Part shown: piece by piece, positions 24,558-37,150 of the stretch | Position numbering within the stretch: position 1 is the first letter of the stretch | Layout: each line of letters opens with the position of its first letter | NCBI RefSeq assembly: GCF_947623445.1 | Contig: NC_135240.1 | Coordinates: 23,932,001 to 23,996,000 of the forward strand | Origin: Clavelina lepadiformis | Lineage: Eukaryota > Chordata > Ascidiacea > Aplousobranchia > Clavelinidae | Direction: 5' to 3' | Length of the DNA: 64,000 nucleotides | The notes under the pieces: model-generated | What the model saw: the letters and a program-made list of their open reading frames with translations, nothing else | Told to the model about the DNA's origin: nothing | Database searches by the model: none | Program-made: the position numbers and the translations under genes

Positions 24558-27500
24558 ATGAATTGTTGGTATAAAGTTTTTATTTTAATTCTATGGCCAA
24601 CAATTGTTTACACGCAAGGTATGTAAAGCAAAGTGGAAGTGTAGTAAAAAATAAACATGAATTAAAAGCTAACAAGTATTAAAGAAAACAAGCAAACAAT
24701 TTTTCAAACGATTGCAGAAATATAGTGTTTAAGAATTCACGATAAATGTTTTAATGAGTCACATTAATGATTAAAATCACTTTTCCCTTTAAACCTTTGA
24801 ATTCATTTTTTTAGATTGCGAGTTTCCTCCTAAAGTAAAAAACGCAACAATTCATACAACACAGCGATTTAAATACGAGTCATCTTTTGGCATATACATT
24901 ACTTATAAATGTAATTCGGGTTTTTCCAACGTTGGTTTCAAAGCAAAAAGTACTTGTAAGAACGGTTCTTGGAGTGTTGAATCGTTTCCTACTTGCAGAA
25001 TTCCAAACACAGGTAAATGAAGTTTTCATTTAATTGCTTCTGGTGTGGGTTACCAAGTTATATAGAGACAAGAGAAATTTTAAAAATTAGTCTTTGGCTA
25101 ATGCTAAATACTGTACATTAAAATATATGCAGTTATATAATGCTTTTTACTTTAACATGCTCCATTTCTATAATTCAATAAGCTTTGCCATTTGCAAAAT
25201 TTTTTACCAAAAAAAAAACTAATTCAAAAATTATTCTCACACAAACAGAAGATAAACTCTCAAAAACATATTTGGCTGACAAATAAAATATAAAAATACA
25301 AAACATGCACGTCGATTGTTTAAGTAAAACATGCGACTATATAACTACACGTATACAGATTTTTGCAGTTAAATTTTTGATAGGTTGTGGGAACCCCAAG
25401 TTTCTCGAAAACGGCGGTCTATACAGCTCTATGCCTCTCAACTATCCGTATGACGTAGGAGATAAAGTCGAGTATTTTTGCATTGATGGTTATCGTATGA
25501 GTTCCGATGAAGGGAATTTTAGTTTTTGTCTCAATGGCAATAAGTGGAGTTTGGAGGAAAATATGCCGTTATGTCAAGGTAGACCATTACGTAATAGTTT
25601 TATAAAGATGTTCTTGCATAGCTATCGTGTTTTTGTTTGAAGGAAAAGTAGACAACTATATGCCGATCCTCAATACCATATTAACCACATAATGCGAAAC
25701 AAATTTCGCCATTTTAAGATGTTAACCATGACAGTTTAGCTGTGAGGTAACCACCTTTGTTAAGCCGAGGCATCGTTGATGCCGGTAATTACCACCGGCC
25801 CACTATGCTGCAGCTGAACGTTGAGAGCTTGAGTCAAGCAAGATCACTGTCATCCAACATCCTGCCGACAAATATTGGAACCTTGTCACCGTTTTCTGGA
25901 CTGGACTGTCCAATGAAGACCCACTGGACTTATTACAAACGAGCTAACCCTTCCCAATTTCTCGCAAGCTTGTTCCATACTAAGTAAAAAAATGTCCCAG
26001 AAAGCTATCTACGACCAGAGGTAGGCAGTACCGTGATATTATAGTACAGGATTACTGTACCGTCTGTATTTTGGAGAAAAGTACCAAATCCCTGAACCAG
26101 ATTGCTTTTATCATAAAATTTTAAACGGTCCCGCGGTACTTGGTGCTTTTAAAGTGATTATTTCAAGGTTTTGTAAAGTATGTTTTTCAAAATTTTATTT
26201 TAATTATAGTTTGGTGCCAACGTTTAGCGGTCGCTCTTCCTTTTTAATCTATAAATGTCTAATAAATTCGCAAGGAGTGGAGTCACGTATGCTATGACCT
26301 ATGGAGTAACCTGTACCTAGGAAATTATAGGGGCAAAAATTGCATTTGCAGCAGGATCCATGATACAAAAAGTACTTGTGCATAGTACCGACAAAGTATC
26401 AAACTACTTTCTAGAAACAGTACCGTTACTGTCGATACATTTTTTTGCCAAGTACCTGTATCGTTATCGACGGCATTTTCAAAGTATACCGACTGTCCAC
26501 CTCTGTCTACGACCGACTTTCAAGGCGCCTCGTCGCTATTCTTTTTCTCCTCTCCCACTACTTGGGCAGCCAATAACAATTCGGCTCGAGGGCTGATAAA
26601 CGGACTACGCGGTGACAGGAAAGCATAATACTTCGCCTCCCACCTCGACGGAACTTCACTGACAACTTTTATAGATGGTTTGCGGGTACGGCTCAACCAC
26701 CTTCGTGCCAGCGTTGGCCCGTTCCTTGCAAATGAAGATCGATAAACTCTGCGGCCTGAAAGTGCGGCGCGAGCGAGCAAACCCTAAACCACGTGATATT
26801 TAAGTGTTCCGTTTCCATCTCACACGAAGCAAATGGTATACGGGTTCTATGGCAACACGACGCAGTGGTTGCTCGACTTTTGCGTCAACCTTTTTTATCT
26901 GGGTAGCCAACAAGCCAGTAAGTCCAAACGTCGGTATTACTGCTGCAAAAGAGAGCCATGAAAGGATGAAGTGTTATATGTTTTATAAATGAAAGGCTTG
27001 CGGATACATTTGGGAGTACAATCATTCTTAAAATTCATCGTTCACCCACGCAAATACTGTATATACTTACCAAACATATATATATGTATATCGTCTTTTC
27101 AAAATATTTGAGTCTTACACATTATTTTCGTTCTACTTTGGTATTATAAAATACTTCATAGACTGTGGACCTCCGCCTGAAGTAGCAAACACAACAGTTA
27201 AAGTGAAGTCGACTCGTCATGGATTCGTCGCTCATTATATCTGTGACGCCGGTATGTCTACTTATGACACCATTTCATATGTTTGTAGAAACGGAAGCTG
27301 GGATCTCAAATCATTTCCGGTCTGCAAGGTACCAGTAACAGGTAAATATTAATTCAACACCTGACGTATTAACTGTTTCGAAAATATTACTAAAGGAACT
27401 TATTATAACATACAGTATAGACAGCAAGTAAAAAAAACTTATTGAAGCTTTGAATAGGAATTGTTCTCTCAATTCAAAGGCTAGAAAAAATTTCAACCAC

Positions 27501-30500
27501 GAAATAAGAATTTTCACTAGTCTATATACAACCTTGACATAAACTTTTTATATTTAAAACTATTGTCCAAACCAACCCAAGCTTTCAAAATTACTAAAAC
27601 ACCGAAATTATTTTATAAATTTTAATTTTTGCGATGTTATCTATTGTGTGCTATGAAATTATCAGCAGAGATTATTTTGGTGACAATGTGGGCTGAACCT
27701 TTATGATTAAAGAATGACTTCTATTTTGAAGGTTTTTGATCTCTAAGTATAAGAAATTGCAATCCACACCTTAAAATCTTTGACACCTTATTATTGTTTG
27801 ATTTCTAGGCTGTGGTAGTCCGCCTGTACCACTAAACGGCAAAGTTCTTGGCTTGCCCCCATATATTGAAGGCAATAATGTTACTTATTCATGTAAGAGC
27901 ACGTTTGAACTATATGCCCCTGTGGGATCTATCAACACTTGTGGTGCTGACAATAAGTGGACTATCAAACCGAGTAGCGTTTACTTTCCAAAATGTCAGC
28001 CGAGTGAGTATAGCCTATAATCTAAAAGTCGGTTTCGTTCAGCGTTGGTTTTATGTCAACCTTTTTTGCAGCTTGTTTCCCTCCGCCTACTCCTTTATAC
28101 GGACATTTTCTGAACAAAAACAAATCTCATAATGATGAAGGGCTTTTCTCTAATGGTGCTACCATCGCGTTTGGTTGCAGATCAAATTATCGATCGTTAA
28201 CCAACAGCGTCCAATGTGTAAATGGAACTTGGAATTGGATAGCTGCTTGCTGGCGAGGTTTTCGTTTAAATCTTCAAATTAACTTCAATTATAATGCATA
28301 AAACATAAAGCAATTTTGTACCATTACTATAAACCGTTTGATTGAAATATGTATGGCAGTCGGCTTAAATTATATTGTTGTTTCAATATAAGCTACAGTA
28401 ATACGCTAGACTATATATTGTCCTGTAATGTCGGCATTGTCGGGTTTTAAATACTTCATTTAATACGGGTGCATGGCATAATGTTGATCGCATGACTTAT
28501 TGATCAAGATATAATCAGTTAACGTAAAGATTATTGGGGTTTCCAACCAGGGGTGCCAGTTAGCTTTTCGGAGGTGCAAAAGCTAGGGAGGGGAAATTGC
28601 TTGGATCATACAGTTTTTTAAGCACCTAAGGGTATAGGGAAACTTTCGTTAATTGAAGGCTGCATTTCAAGCAACTGGGACGAAGTTAGGTCTCAACTTA
28701 AGTTTAGAAATTATGCAATACCAGTACAAAATTGGTAATTTGTTCTTCTGTTTATAGAAGCAAGCGAATAGAAAAGGTGAAAGAGCCGCACTATGCCCAC
28801 CCCTGAATAAACCTAAGCTATATTACTGTTTAAAACATTACTTTTGTAAGGGTTGCTATAACACATCAAAACTTTTCCATTCTGGATTTAATTGAATTTA
28901 ATTTAATTGAAAAATTGGCTTCAGGGGCTAGTTTTCTTCCTTGTAAAATAATGACAACCTCTTCATTTTCCAGACTGTGGCCCACCACCTACTGTGGAGG
29001 GAGCCACCATTAGGCTTACAGAAACGTTGGAAGGGTCCTGGGCTGAATATGTTTGCGATCTAGGACTTTCTACGTTGGATAGACTCACAACCGTCTGTAA
29101 GAAAAACGGGGCTTGGGATTTATTTCCATTGCCGAAATGTTGGAGGCCGTTGTTAGGTGGTTTCTTATAGTAAACTTCGTAGTTTTCAGTAAAATTAATT
29201 TTATTCTATCAAAACCAACGTTAAGAAATACATTGGAAGCTTGTTAACTCCATTTCGCTTAAAACACAATTTCGGGTAACATGAAGCAAGTTCACTGATG
29301 TCGGCAACTATTTAAATACTAAAATAAATAATAAACTAAATATTACTAAATATTAAATTATAAACAACAAGTTTGAGTAAATCGAAATTTCAGGTGACTG
29401 TAATCGTACTCTAAGTACTTTAATCGACCCCTCCAACTTCGACTTAACAAGATTCTGCTGTATATTAAGGTTGCGGTAATCCACCTATGTTAAGCAACGG
29501 ACAGTTTCCTGGTCAAATAGCAGAGAGTTTCGCTCAAGGAACTTTGACTTTCTTTTGCCCGAAACCATTCGAGTTAAACTCATCATTTGATAGTTCTTAT
29601 GGCTTTAAAAAAAGCTCTCGCAGGACATCTAACGGATTTCCAAGTTGCAATACAGGTTTGTTCACCAATGCATGATCCAAACGCATTGAGAAAATTTGAT
29701 ACGATAAAATGATAAAATGCAGGTCCAAAAGACTTTTGGATTATGTATATCTTATAGTAACTTTTAAAACTAAACGCTAGAAATAAATGAAAACTATTCT
29801 AAACTACGTGATTTATCTGATTTAGATGTATATTCGCATGATTTTCCTAACAACTTTTACGTCACTTGCAATGAGGGTTTTGAAATCCTACAGTCAGTTT
29901 CGGAAAACAATAGCAGAGATGTATATTGTTTAGAAGCGGGACATGTTCTTTTTTACAGTACGTTAAATCTCATAATGAAATTTACTCTTGTTCCACGTTC
30001 AGCATGTAGCAAAAGCTCAGCAAACTATATTGTATTTATTCATAAAACGTTTTACTTATTTCATAGCTAATAAACCCAACAGAAATGGTTCGTATTCAAA
30101 CGGGTCGATGGTTACGCTTGCTTGTCAACCACATGACAATGTTCTTAAAAGTACAACACTTGTTTGCGTTGATGGTTCGTGGACCGCATTTAACAGAGCT
30201 CCTGTTCTTTCCAATGTTTCTGTTCAACTTTCATTCTTCGACAACTCTTCATGCAGAAGGGGTAAGCAGGCATGTAGTTGTAAGGCTTGAAAGATATATA
30301 TGGCTTAAAACAATGTTACAGAAGGCACACTATAGATTTAACTAGGCACACGAACAAAATTTGGGTGATTGGCATCAATTCTTAATTATTTATCAATCGT
30401 TGGTTTTTATTCAGTAACCAAATTTAGTTTAAAAGTATGTAAAGTTTTCTCGTTTTGTAATTGAACAATGGTTTTGGTGTCAATGTAAGTTACTGGAATT

Positions 30501-33500
30501 ATTTTAATAACGCCTAACGTTAAAACCATAAATATTATAAAATTATACAACTCGCATCGTTCATTAATTAACCCATAATGCAGCCCCAATCGCAAAGTAT
30601 CTATTGGTGACTACAAGTTTATGAAAGTTACAGAACGTTTAGAATCATACAAAAAGTCCAAAAAGTAGTAATTCTATTCCTTAAAGCCAAAAAGTAGCCC
30701 TACTACAAATATTGAATATTGTTTCCATATATATATATAGCATTGTATATAACTTGTAGTCAATTTCTGCGAGTTTATAGTTGTTTTTTTGACCGCAAAA
30801 CGCAAAATGAAATTTTGGAAGGAATACTTAGCATGTTTTCCCTTTTCCAGACATATGCAATTAAAAACTTACAGTTTGCCAGGAACTTAAAATAATTTTT
30901 ATCGTTTTAACTGCTTATCACAATACCAAATATAGCCATGTTGATACATCATCAAATGGTTTATGTCCATGATACAAAGCATGCTTGGATCGAGAAGTTC
31001 TTGCACTATTTTCGGTTACTTTATTGTCGTTATTTAGGCTATTGCTTCAACTCTGCATGTGACAAGCATAACTTATTCGAATCTTTCTTGTGCACGATTT
31101 AGCTCGTGCCTTTTGTTTTAAAATTGACCATTTGTAGATTGTGGCGAGCCACCTTATGCAGTAAATGCTAGCATTAATCTATGGAAATCTCAATCAAGTG
31201 TGGAATATGTTTGTGATCCCGGTTTATCCACAACGGATCCGGCGATAATCACTTGTCTTTCTGGAGGGATCTGGAATTTGAACAAAGTGCCAGCTTGTGC
31301 AATACCAAGCTCTGGTGCGTTTAGTTAAAAAATTATAAGCTAACTTGTAATCAATCTTTTATCTCTGTTTGTGTGTAACATGCAGGCGCGAATCTGCAAA
31401 CCAAAATGCGGCAACCAAACCACTTTTAAACTTTCCAAAACAATTAGTTTAGGAACAAATGGTAATTTTATTCTTACAAAAATTACAACATGATTAAGGA
31501 TGTTGACAGATTAAAATGAAATAATTTTAATAACTCGTATATATTTGTCAAAGTTAAAGTTAACGGAAACCTTTGTCGACTTTATATATAGCGTTAAGAA
31601 TATAAATGGATTATATCACTATATAGAACCCATTTTGTGCTTTGATAATATTGAAAAATATTTTGTAAAGCAATATTTTATTTGAATTAGTTCAGTTAAT
31701 ACTTTTTAATAGATTTCATCGGTTGATTAATTTTTATAAAATGAACAGTTAAAACACTGAAATTTACAAAATTAAAATTAAATTACAAACGGTGTTCACA
31801 TGGTGTAGCAACGATGCCGTGTTATTCTATTTACACTGTTTAAATTGTGTATGACAATAAAAAATAAATTGTGAGGCAGTTAATATTCATTAGTTGTTCG
31901 CTTCAAAGGTTGCGGAAATCCTCGGAAACTGTTGGACGGGAAATATTTCGGAAAATCGCCTTACGATATCGGAGAATCAATCACTTATCAATGCGACGAT
32001 GAATTCGAACTCTTTCCTTTAAATGCATCAGTTAGCACTTGCAAGCCTGACAATGTGTGGAGTTTAGAGGAAAATGAATGGAATTTTCCAGCGTGCAAAC
32101 CAGGTTGAAATATATATTTTTTTTTGTATTCGTAGCAAAATTTTAGAAAGTGCAGCATTGATCATACAAGCACGCAAGCACGCAAGCACGCAAGCACGCA
32201 AGCACGCAAGCACGCAAGAACGCAAGCACGCAAGCACGCAAGCACGCAAGCACGCAAGCACGCAAGCACGCAAGCACGCAAGCACGCAATTACTGTTTTA
32301 ATGGTTAATTGCGAAAAAAAATTCTTAACATCGTGCTTTCAAAACTTTTAATAAGAAAAATAAGATAAAATAATCACAAAATAACGAAAGTTTTGAACTT
32401 CTTATTATTGCACTTTACTAATTATAGTGTGCCAAGAGCTGCCTTCGGCGTTTTTAGCTTATGACGTGCCAAATGTATATTACCCTCTACAAAGCGGTGA
32501 TGGTTATTTTTCCTTTGGTACCACCATAGTAACTTCCTGTTTCGCAAAACCTCGTGCTTTTTGTCTGGGCTTTGTTTGGTCCAAAGAAGAATGGAAATGG
32601 TGCCGTAAGTTGACGCGCAAAAATAAAGTAAACTGGTAAAGTAGATGAAATAGAGTGTGACCAAAATAAACATTTTCGGGAATCTTTTTAGATATCCACG
32701 TCAATCTTTTCTTCTCAAGATATTTCATTTTTTATGGAGCGGAAAGATCTCTTCAGTCTTCGCCAACAATTCCGGAGATCATACCCACTGTGAAGCCAAT
32801 AGTTGCCAATAATTCTAACATTAGACCTCATACTTACGTAAAACCTGATTCTTCTAACGAAACTGCTTTTGGGTCAATAATACCGATTGATCTCAAGACT
32901 TCACCTAATTTTGACTGGAAGACTGAACTATATCTTGAAACTACAAAAAGGCCTGTGAAACTCAGTACTTCAAGTGATTCACTACAACAAATGGGGACTG
33001 GAAAAATGCTTGTATCAAGTTTATGCGGATTTCCGGGATTTTGTAGTGGAACTACTCCTGAAATTTATCAGAAATGTTTCAACACAAATTTATTCTCCTG
33101 TCCCGAGTGCGGGTCAAGAAAGGGAGCATTATTTTTGCTAATTCTTCTTCTTTTCGGACTGGCTATTTTCGTCGGTAATCTGTTAGTAATTTTGGTTGGT
33201 TGTAAGCGTTTCAAACGTGGCATTATCAAAAAACTGGACATTTGTAAGACTTCCTTATCTGTCGCCGATGTTGCAACAAGTAAGGTGTTAGCAATAGAAT
33301 TAGTAACAAAATATTTTACAGTAAAATAATTTTTATTTCATCAACCAATAACATACAATACATTTTACCAGGTGTCCAGTTTACGATATTCGCCGTTTAC
33401 AACTTTACATGGTCGATGAAGTTGACTCCAGTTGAGCTCAACGATGTACAACGTTCCCTACAAGGCTCTGTACAAGCTTACGTAGGAGGAATTTTATCGG

Positions 33501-34726
33501 TATTTGGCTTCACATCTTCGCTTTACCATTTGGTTTTTATGGGAGATGAAAGGGTGTACGCCATCGCCAAACCCATCCGGTATTCACAGCAAAGCAAAAC
33601 GTCGGTGTACTGCGCTCTGGTTGTTGTTTGGTTGATGTCGCTTGCAAGTGCAACAATTGCAGGTTAATTAGGCTATTTGATGTAAAGGCCATGCTGACTG
33701 GAGGGCAAGTTTTCCTTTTTCTTTTCAGCTTGGTTTCCTGACAAATTTGATTACACTTTTTCTGCTCCTACTCTTGTTTATCAACCTTCCCTTCGTGGAA
33801 TATCTCCGACCCAGAATAATGCAGCTGCTATCGTTGTGATGGTTATTTTCTATCTTTTTCCTTACATTATGGCTGTGAGTATAACGATTTATTCTTATTA
33901 CAGGTTAAAATATCAAATAAGAAATTTAATATAGTGCGTTATCTCTCTGGTGCAACGGCATTTTTTAGCTGTAACATATTGCAGTTTGCTAAAGTTCGAT
34001 GGTTTCGCAAGGCGTGTCTAAATAATTATAAACACTTTGCCATTATCACACAAGCACTGAATTTTACAGAGTGCTTCGTGCGCTTTCACTCTTGTTTTCA
34101 TCTGCCGTGCTGGTAAGTGCAGAGAAAGTATTGATAAAGGGACTGCAACGACCTCCACCGCTATACGCAAATTTAAACTGTCTGCTCTAAAAACGGTCTC
34201 GATTATGTATATTGGCTTTACCTTAACTTTGAGTAAGTATATTTTGTTTAGTTTTATGTCATAATTTGGCTAATTATATAGTATTGGAGTATAAAAATGA
34301 ATGGATTTGTAAATGACCAATGTTTGTAAACCTTCTGAAGAATCATTTTCTTTGTATTGTTTTTATAGTCCCAATTGTTGTAGTTTTTATCATGTTTTAT
34401 GCTGGATACTTGAATTGTTCCAACTATGCCCAGGCATATATGGTCAGTTTCTACCTTAGATTGTCAAACAGGTACCTATATACTTGGTGTTTGTAAAATA
34501 CAAAGTAAAATTTTATTGCCATCATAAATGCCTATGTGACCTACTGTTTGTTGAAAAATTTTAGGTTTTATCTCGACAACTGTAGATTATCTTTTATTTC
34601 AGTTTAGTGAACGTTCTCATCTACAGCGTGCGTGAAATGACGTTTCGCAACGATGTTGTGGACATTTTCCGACCAGGATATTTGCGAAAACTTCAGCTAC
34701 AAAAACAGCGGAAAAGACGAATTTAA
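24558..34726 (+). CDS. Multi-sushi (CCP) domain class A GPCR, complete 19-exon model
   Basis: Exons: 24558-24618, 24815-25012, 25384-25578, 27162-27341, 27809-28003, 28072-28257, 28974-29156, 29470-29655, 29826-29957, 30067-30261, 31138-31314, 31909-32103, 32428-32604, 32692-33279, 33372-33662, 33729-33903, 34123-34232, 34369-34471, 34603-34726. They total 3651 bases, or 1216 residues plus stop. Exon 1 is a signal peptide. Exons 2-13 encode sushi-like modules (Cys...Cys...Cys...Trp...Cys), each in its own phase 1-1 exon. Exon 8 lacks the third Cys and the Trp, exon 9 is a short partial module, and exon 10 lacks the first Cys. Exon 14 adds a Ser/Thr-rich linker, a six-Cys juxtamembrane segment and TM1 with GNLLVILVG (N1.50). 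Later exons give SLSVAD (D2.50), DERVYAIAKPIRY (DRY variant), Trp in TM4, Pro in TM5 and TM6, and NVLIY in place of NPxxY. The two halves are joined at matching phase. Probable cell-surface receptor; ligand unknown. Confidence 0.85.
25700..26995 (+). mobile_element. Non-LTR retrotransposon relic, split by a later hAT insertion
   Basis: Flanking pieces at about 25700-26015 and 26506-26995 join in sense across the hAT element at 26016-26505. The left piece has HRPTMLQLNVESLSQA, resembling the start of a non-LTR endonuclease domain. The right piece, also read on +, has ARGLINGLRGDRKAYYA and TFIDGLRVRLNHLRASVGP-like text broken by stops. It is more GC-rich than its surroundings. Most of the element, including reverse transcriptase, is missing. 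It lies in the sushi-GPCR intron between exons 3 and 4. The clade cannot be assigned. Confidence 0.5.
26016..26505. mobile_element. hAT-type MITE with 8-bp target duplication, inside a retrotransposon relic
   Basis: The left end CAGAGGTAGGCAGTACCG pairs imperfectly with the right end GACTGTCCACCTCTG. TCTACGAC flanks both sides (26008-26015 and 26506-26513). The 490-bp interior is rich in GTACCG-type motifs and has no transposase. It interrupts the reading of the retrotransposon relic, so it inserted later. Confidence 0.85.
29986..30866. repeat. Inverted duplication, copy 1 (contains sushi-GPCR exon 10 and following intron)
   Basis: This segment matches the reverse complement of 35853-36727 closely over about 880 bases, by side-by-side reading at both ends and in the middle. 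Copy 1 is part of the working gene: it carries exon 10 (30067-30261) and intron sequence on each side. Confidence 0.85.
32166..32289. repeat. Octamer minisatellite (GCACGCAA)n
   Basis: About 15 head-to-tail copies of the 8-base unit GCACGCAA, with a single C-to-A variant unit near 32219. It lies in the intron between exons 12 and 13 of the sushi-GPCR gene. The open frames it creates on both strands are repeats of four residues and are not genes. Confidence 0.95.
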
Positions 34727-35852
34727 AGCTAAAACGATGAATTTAAAACTTTCGCCCACTGAAAAGTTAACGTGTACTTGAGGGCCACAAGTTGTACAAA
34801 TTGTAGTTGTTAGTTATACCTGTCCTGTTTTTCAGTATTCAGTATTTCAGTAAATATATACTGTAACTTCAGTATTCCGCAGATATAGTTGACGACTCAC
34901 GGCAGGTTTGATAAAATTAACCATGTCAAGAGATTCCGAAATACTAATATCAGTTTGTGCAAACCGTTTCTTCAAAGGAATTTTTAAAAAAAAGTTACTC
35001 ATTTTTGTACCTTGTAAGTTCTATTTTATCACGTTAAGTAGGTTTAGCAATTGAGTTAGGAATGAGCGTTGTCATGTGGTTGTGTTTCATCTTTAGAGGT
35101 AAAGATTTAAATGGTAAAATGTTTCTATGTTAGATACAGGGCAAACTGCACCTTTTGTTATTAAAGAAGTGCATTTGGTGTTTTTATTGTATACATCTTT
35201 GTTCGTTGCTCGATGTGTTTGTTGTCTGGCGTTGTGCGCAATAGAGCAGCACTTAACAAATTAAACTTTTGCTTTTCAACGTGCAGTCATTAAAAATGTT
35301 TAACGGCGTCATTGAAGAATGTTGCAGTCATCTACTCAGGTTCAATTTGTTCATTTTCTTACCGAAAAAGATCTAAATTGGTGCTTTTTTAGAGAGCATT
35401 GGTCGAATATAAAGCATATTTATGTTTGACATATAAGGTCGTATCTAAGTCATCAAACTCGAGTTGCGTTGAGTATTCAGTTACGAGATATACGTGACCT
35501 CCTGCTTTTTAATATATCCTGCTTCAACAGTTTTAATGTTGCCATTTAAATGATTAACAGCTGCTCTACGGTTTTGCACGGCTGGCTCTAAATTTAGGAA
35601 ACGAACCTGATAGAGATCTATTTACCGACCACTTACTTACCACATACCTAGTCATAGATAAGTTCTGTCACAAGAATATTATGCGAAACTAATGAAAACA
35701 AAATTAAAACGTCAAAGTTGTAATCTTAAAACCATTACAACGATGCTGGTTATCTTCCCTATGACACACATTTTAGCATAACACTCAATTCAGATTGCAT
35801 AAATTAAACCTAAAGTTCCAAGCTCACAAAGATAATTGATTTAATCAAGATT
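34727..35852. other. 3' flank of the sushi-GPCR gene
   Basis: Probable 3' UTR followed by intergenic DNA; no second gene seen. About 35735-35835 is a dispersed repeat also found at about 48905-49008. Confidence 0.4.
35735..35835. repeat. Dispersed repeat, copy 1
   Basis: It shares CTATGACACACATTTTAGCA and most of the following 60 bases with about 48905-49008, in the same orientation. It directly abuts the inverted duplication that begins at 35853. Confidence 0.75.
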
Positions 35853-36727
35853 TTTAATTGCATATGTCTGAAAAAGGGAAAACATGCTAAGTATTCCTTC
35901 CAAAATTTCATTTTGCGTTTTGCGGTCAACAAAACAACTATAAACTCGCAGAAATTGGCTACAAGTTATATACAATGCTATATATATGGAAACAATATTC
36001 AATATTTGTAGTAGGGCTACTTTTTGGCTTTAAGGAATAGAATTACTACTTTTTGGACTTTTTGTATGATTCTAAACGTTCTGTAACTTTCATAAACTTG
36101 TAGTCACCAATAGATACTTTGCGATTGGGGCTGCATTATGGGTTAATTAATGAACGATGCGAGTTGTATAATTTTATAATATTTATGGTTTTAACGTTAG
36201 GCGTTATTAAAATAATTCCAGTAACTTACATTGACACCAAAACCATTGTCCAATTACAAAACGAGAAAACTTTATATACTTTTAAACTAAATTTGGTTAC
36301 CGAATAAAAACCAGCGATTGATAAATAATTATGACTTGATCACAATTACCCAATTTGTGTTCGTGTGCCCAGTTAAATCTATAGTGTGCCTTCTGTAACA
36401 TTATTTTAAGCCATATATATCTTTCAAGCCTTACAACTACATGCCTGCTTACCCTTTCTGCAAGAAGAGTTGTCGTAGAATGAAAGTTGAGCAGAAACAT
36501 TAGAATGAACAGGAGCTCTGTTAAATGCGGTCCACGAACCATCAACGCAAACAAGTGTTGTACTTTTAAGAACATTGTCATGTGGTTGACAAGCAAGCGT
36601 AACCATCGACCAGTTCGAATACGAACCATTTCTGTTGGGTTTATTAGCTATGAAATAAGTAAAACTTTTCATGAATAAATACAATATAGTTTGCTGAGTT
36701 TTTGCTACATGCTGAACGTGGAACAAG
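35853..36727. repeat. Inverted duplication, copy 2
   Basis: Reverse-complement partner of 29986-30866. The copies differ by scattered substitutions and small indels. The 62-codon frame found in each copy (30407-30595 minus, 36119-36307 plus) is intron sequence and is not taken as a gene. Confidence 0.85.
36453..36647 (-). pseudogene. Stranded inverted copy of a sushi-GPCR exon, splice sites intact
   Basis: This is the 195-base counterpart of exon 10 (30067-30261), on the opposite strand and beyond the end of the gene. Length, frame, acceptor (TTTCATAG) and donor (GGTAAGC) are all preserved. Cysteines and Trp are kept; changes include Gly to Trp in YSNWSM. No partner exons are nearby on this strand, so it is a stranded duplicate unless an antisense transcript uses it. 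Confidence 0.75.
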
Positions 36728-37150
36728 ACACTGTTTTTTGCCTGCATTAGCTGCTCAGGTCTTTCATTCTGTCTTGGTCACACTGTTCCATATCGATGTA
36801 ACATCAGCAGGTTTAGTGGCTTATAGACCTACTCCGTTAACTTGTAACTTGACTTGTACGCTTTGTTTTGAACAAACTTTGTAGGTTATATGTTTCAGGT
36901 ATCGCTTGCAGGACTTCATTATGCAGCTTTCCTTGATATTCTGAGAAAAACCTGATATGGTGTAGCACTGTAGCCTATAGGCAACACTAACGCATGGTGA
37001 AACGAAATATAATATAATAGTCTCGATATTTGAATAACGATTTCGGAAAGTTTACAAATGTGTGGGTTTTCTCCATTTCGCTTTGTTATACACGTCTTTC
37101 ATCCGACGCTACAACCGAATTGCCTTACAGTCGTGAGAAGGTCATATATA
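36728..37150. other. Intergenic, nothing recognised
   Basis: No supported coding or structural feature between the inverted duplication and the next transposon. Confidence 0.4.

Noticed and set aside
28549..28803. CAGGGGTG...CACCCCTG as another hAT element
   Set aside because: Terminal similarity is only about 8-10 bases and the flanks (TTTCCAAC and AATAAACC) are not a duplication.
32064..32301. Open frames of repeated ACLR or RKHASTQ residues on both strands
   Set aside because: Products of the octamer minisatellite read in frame; not coding.
30407..36307. Near-identical 62-codon frames at 30407-30595 (-) and 36119-36307 (+)
   Set aside because: They are the same intron sequence in the two copies of the inverted duplication; similarity comes from the duplication, not from protein selection.
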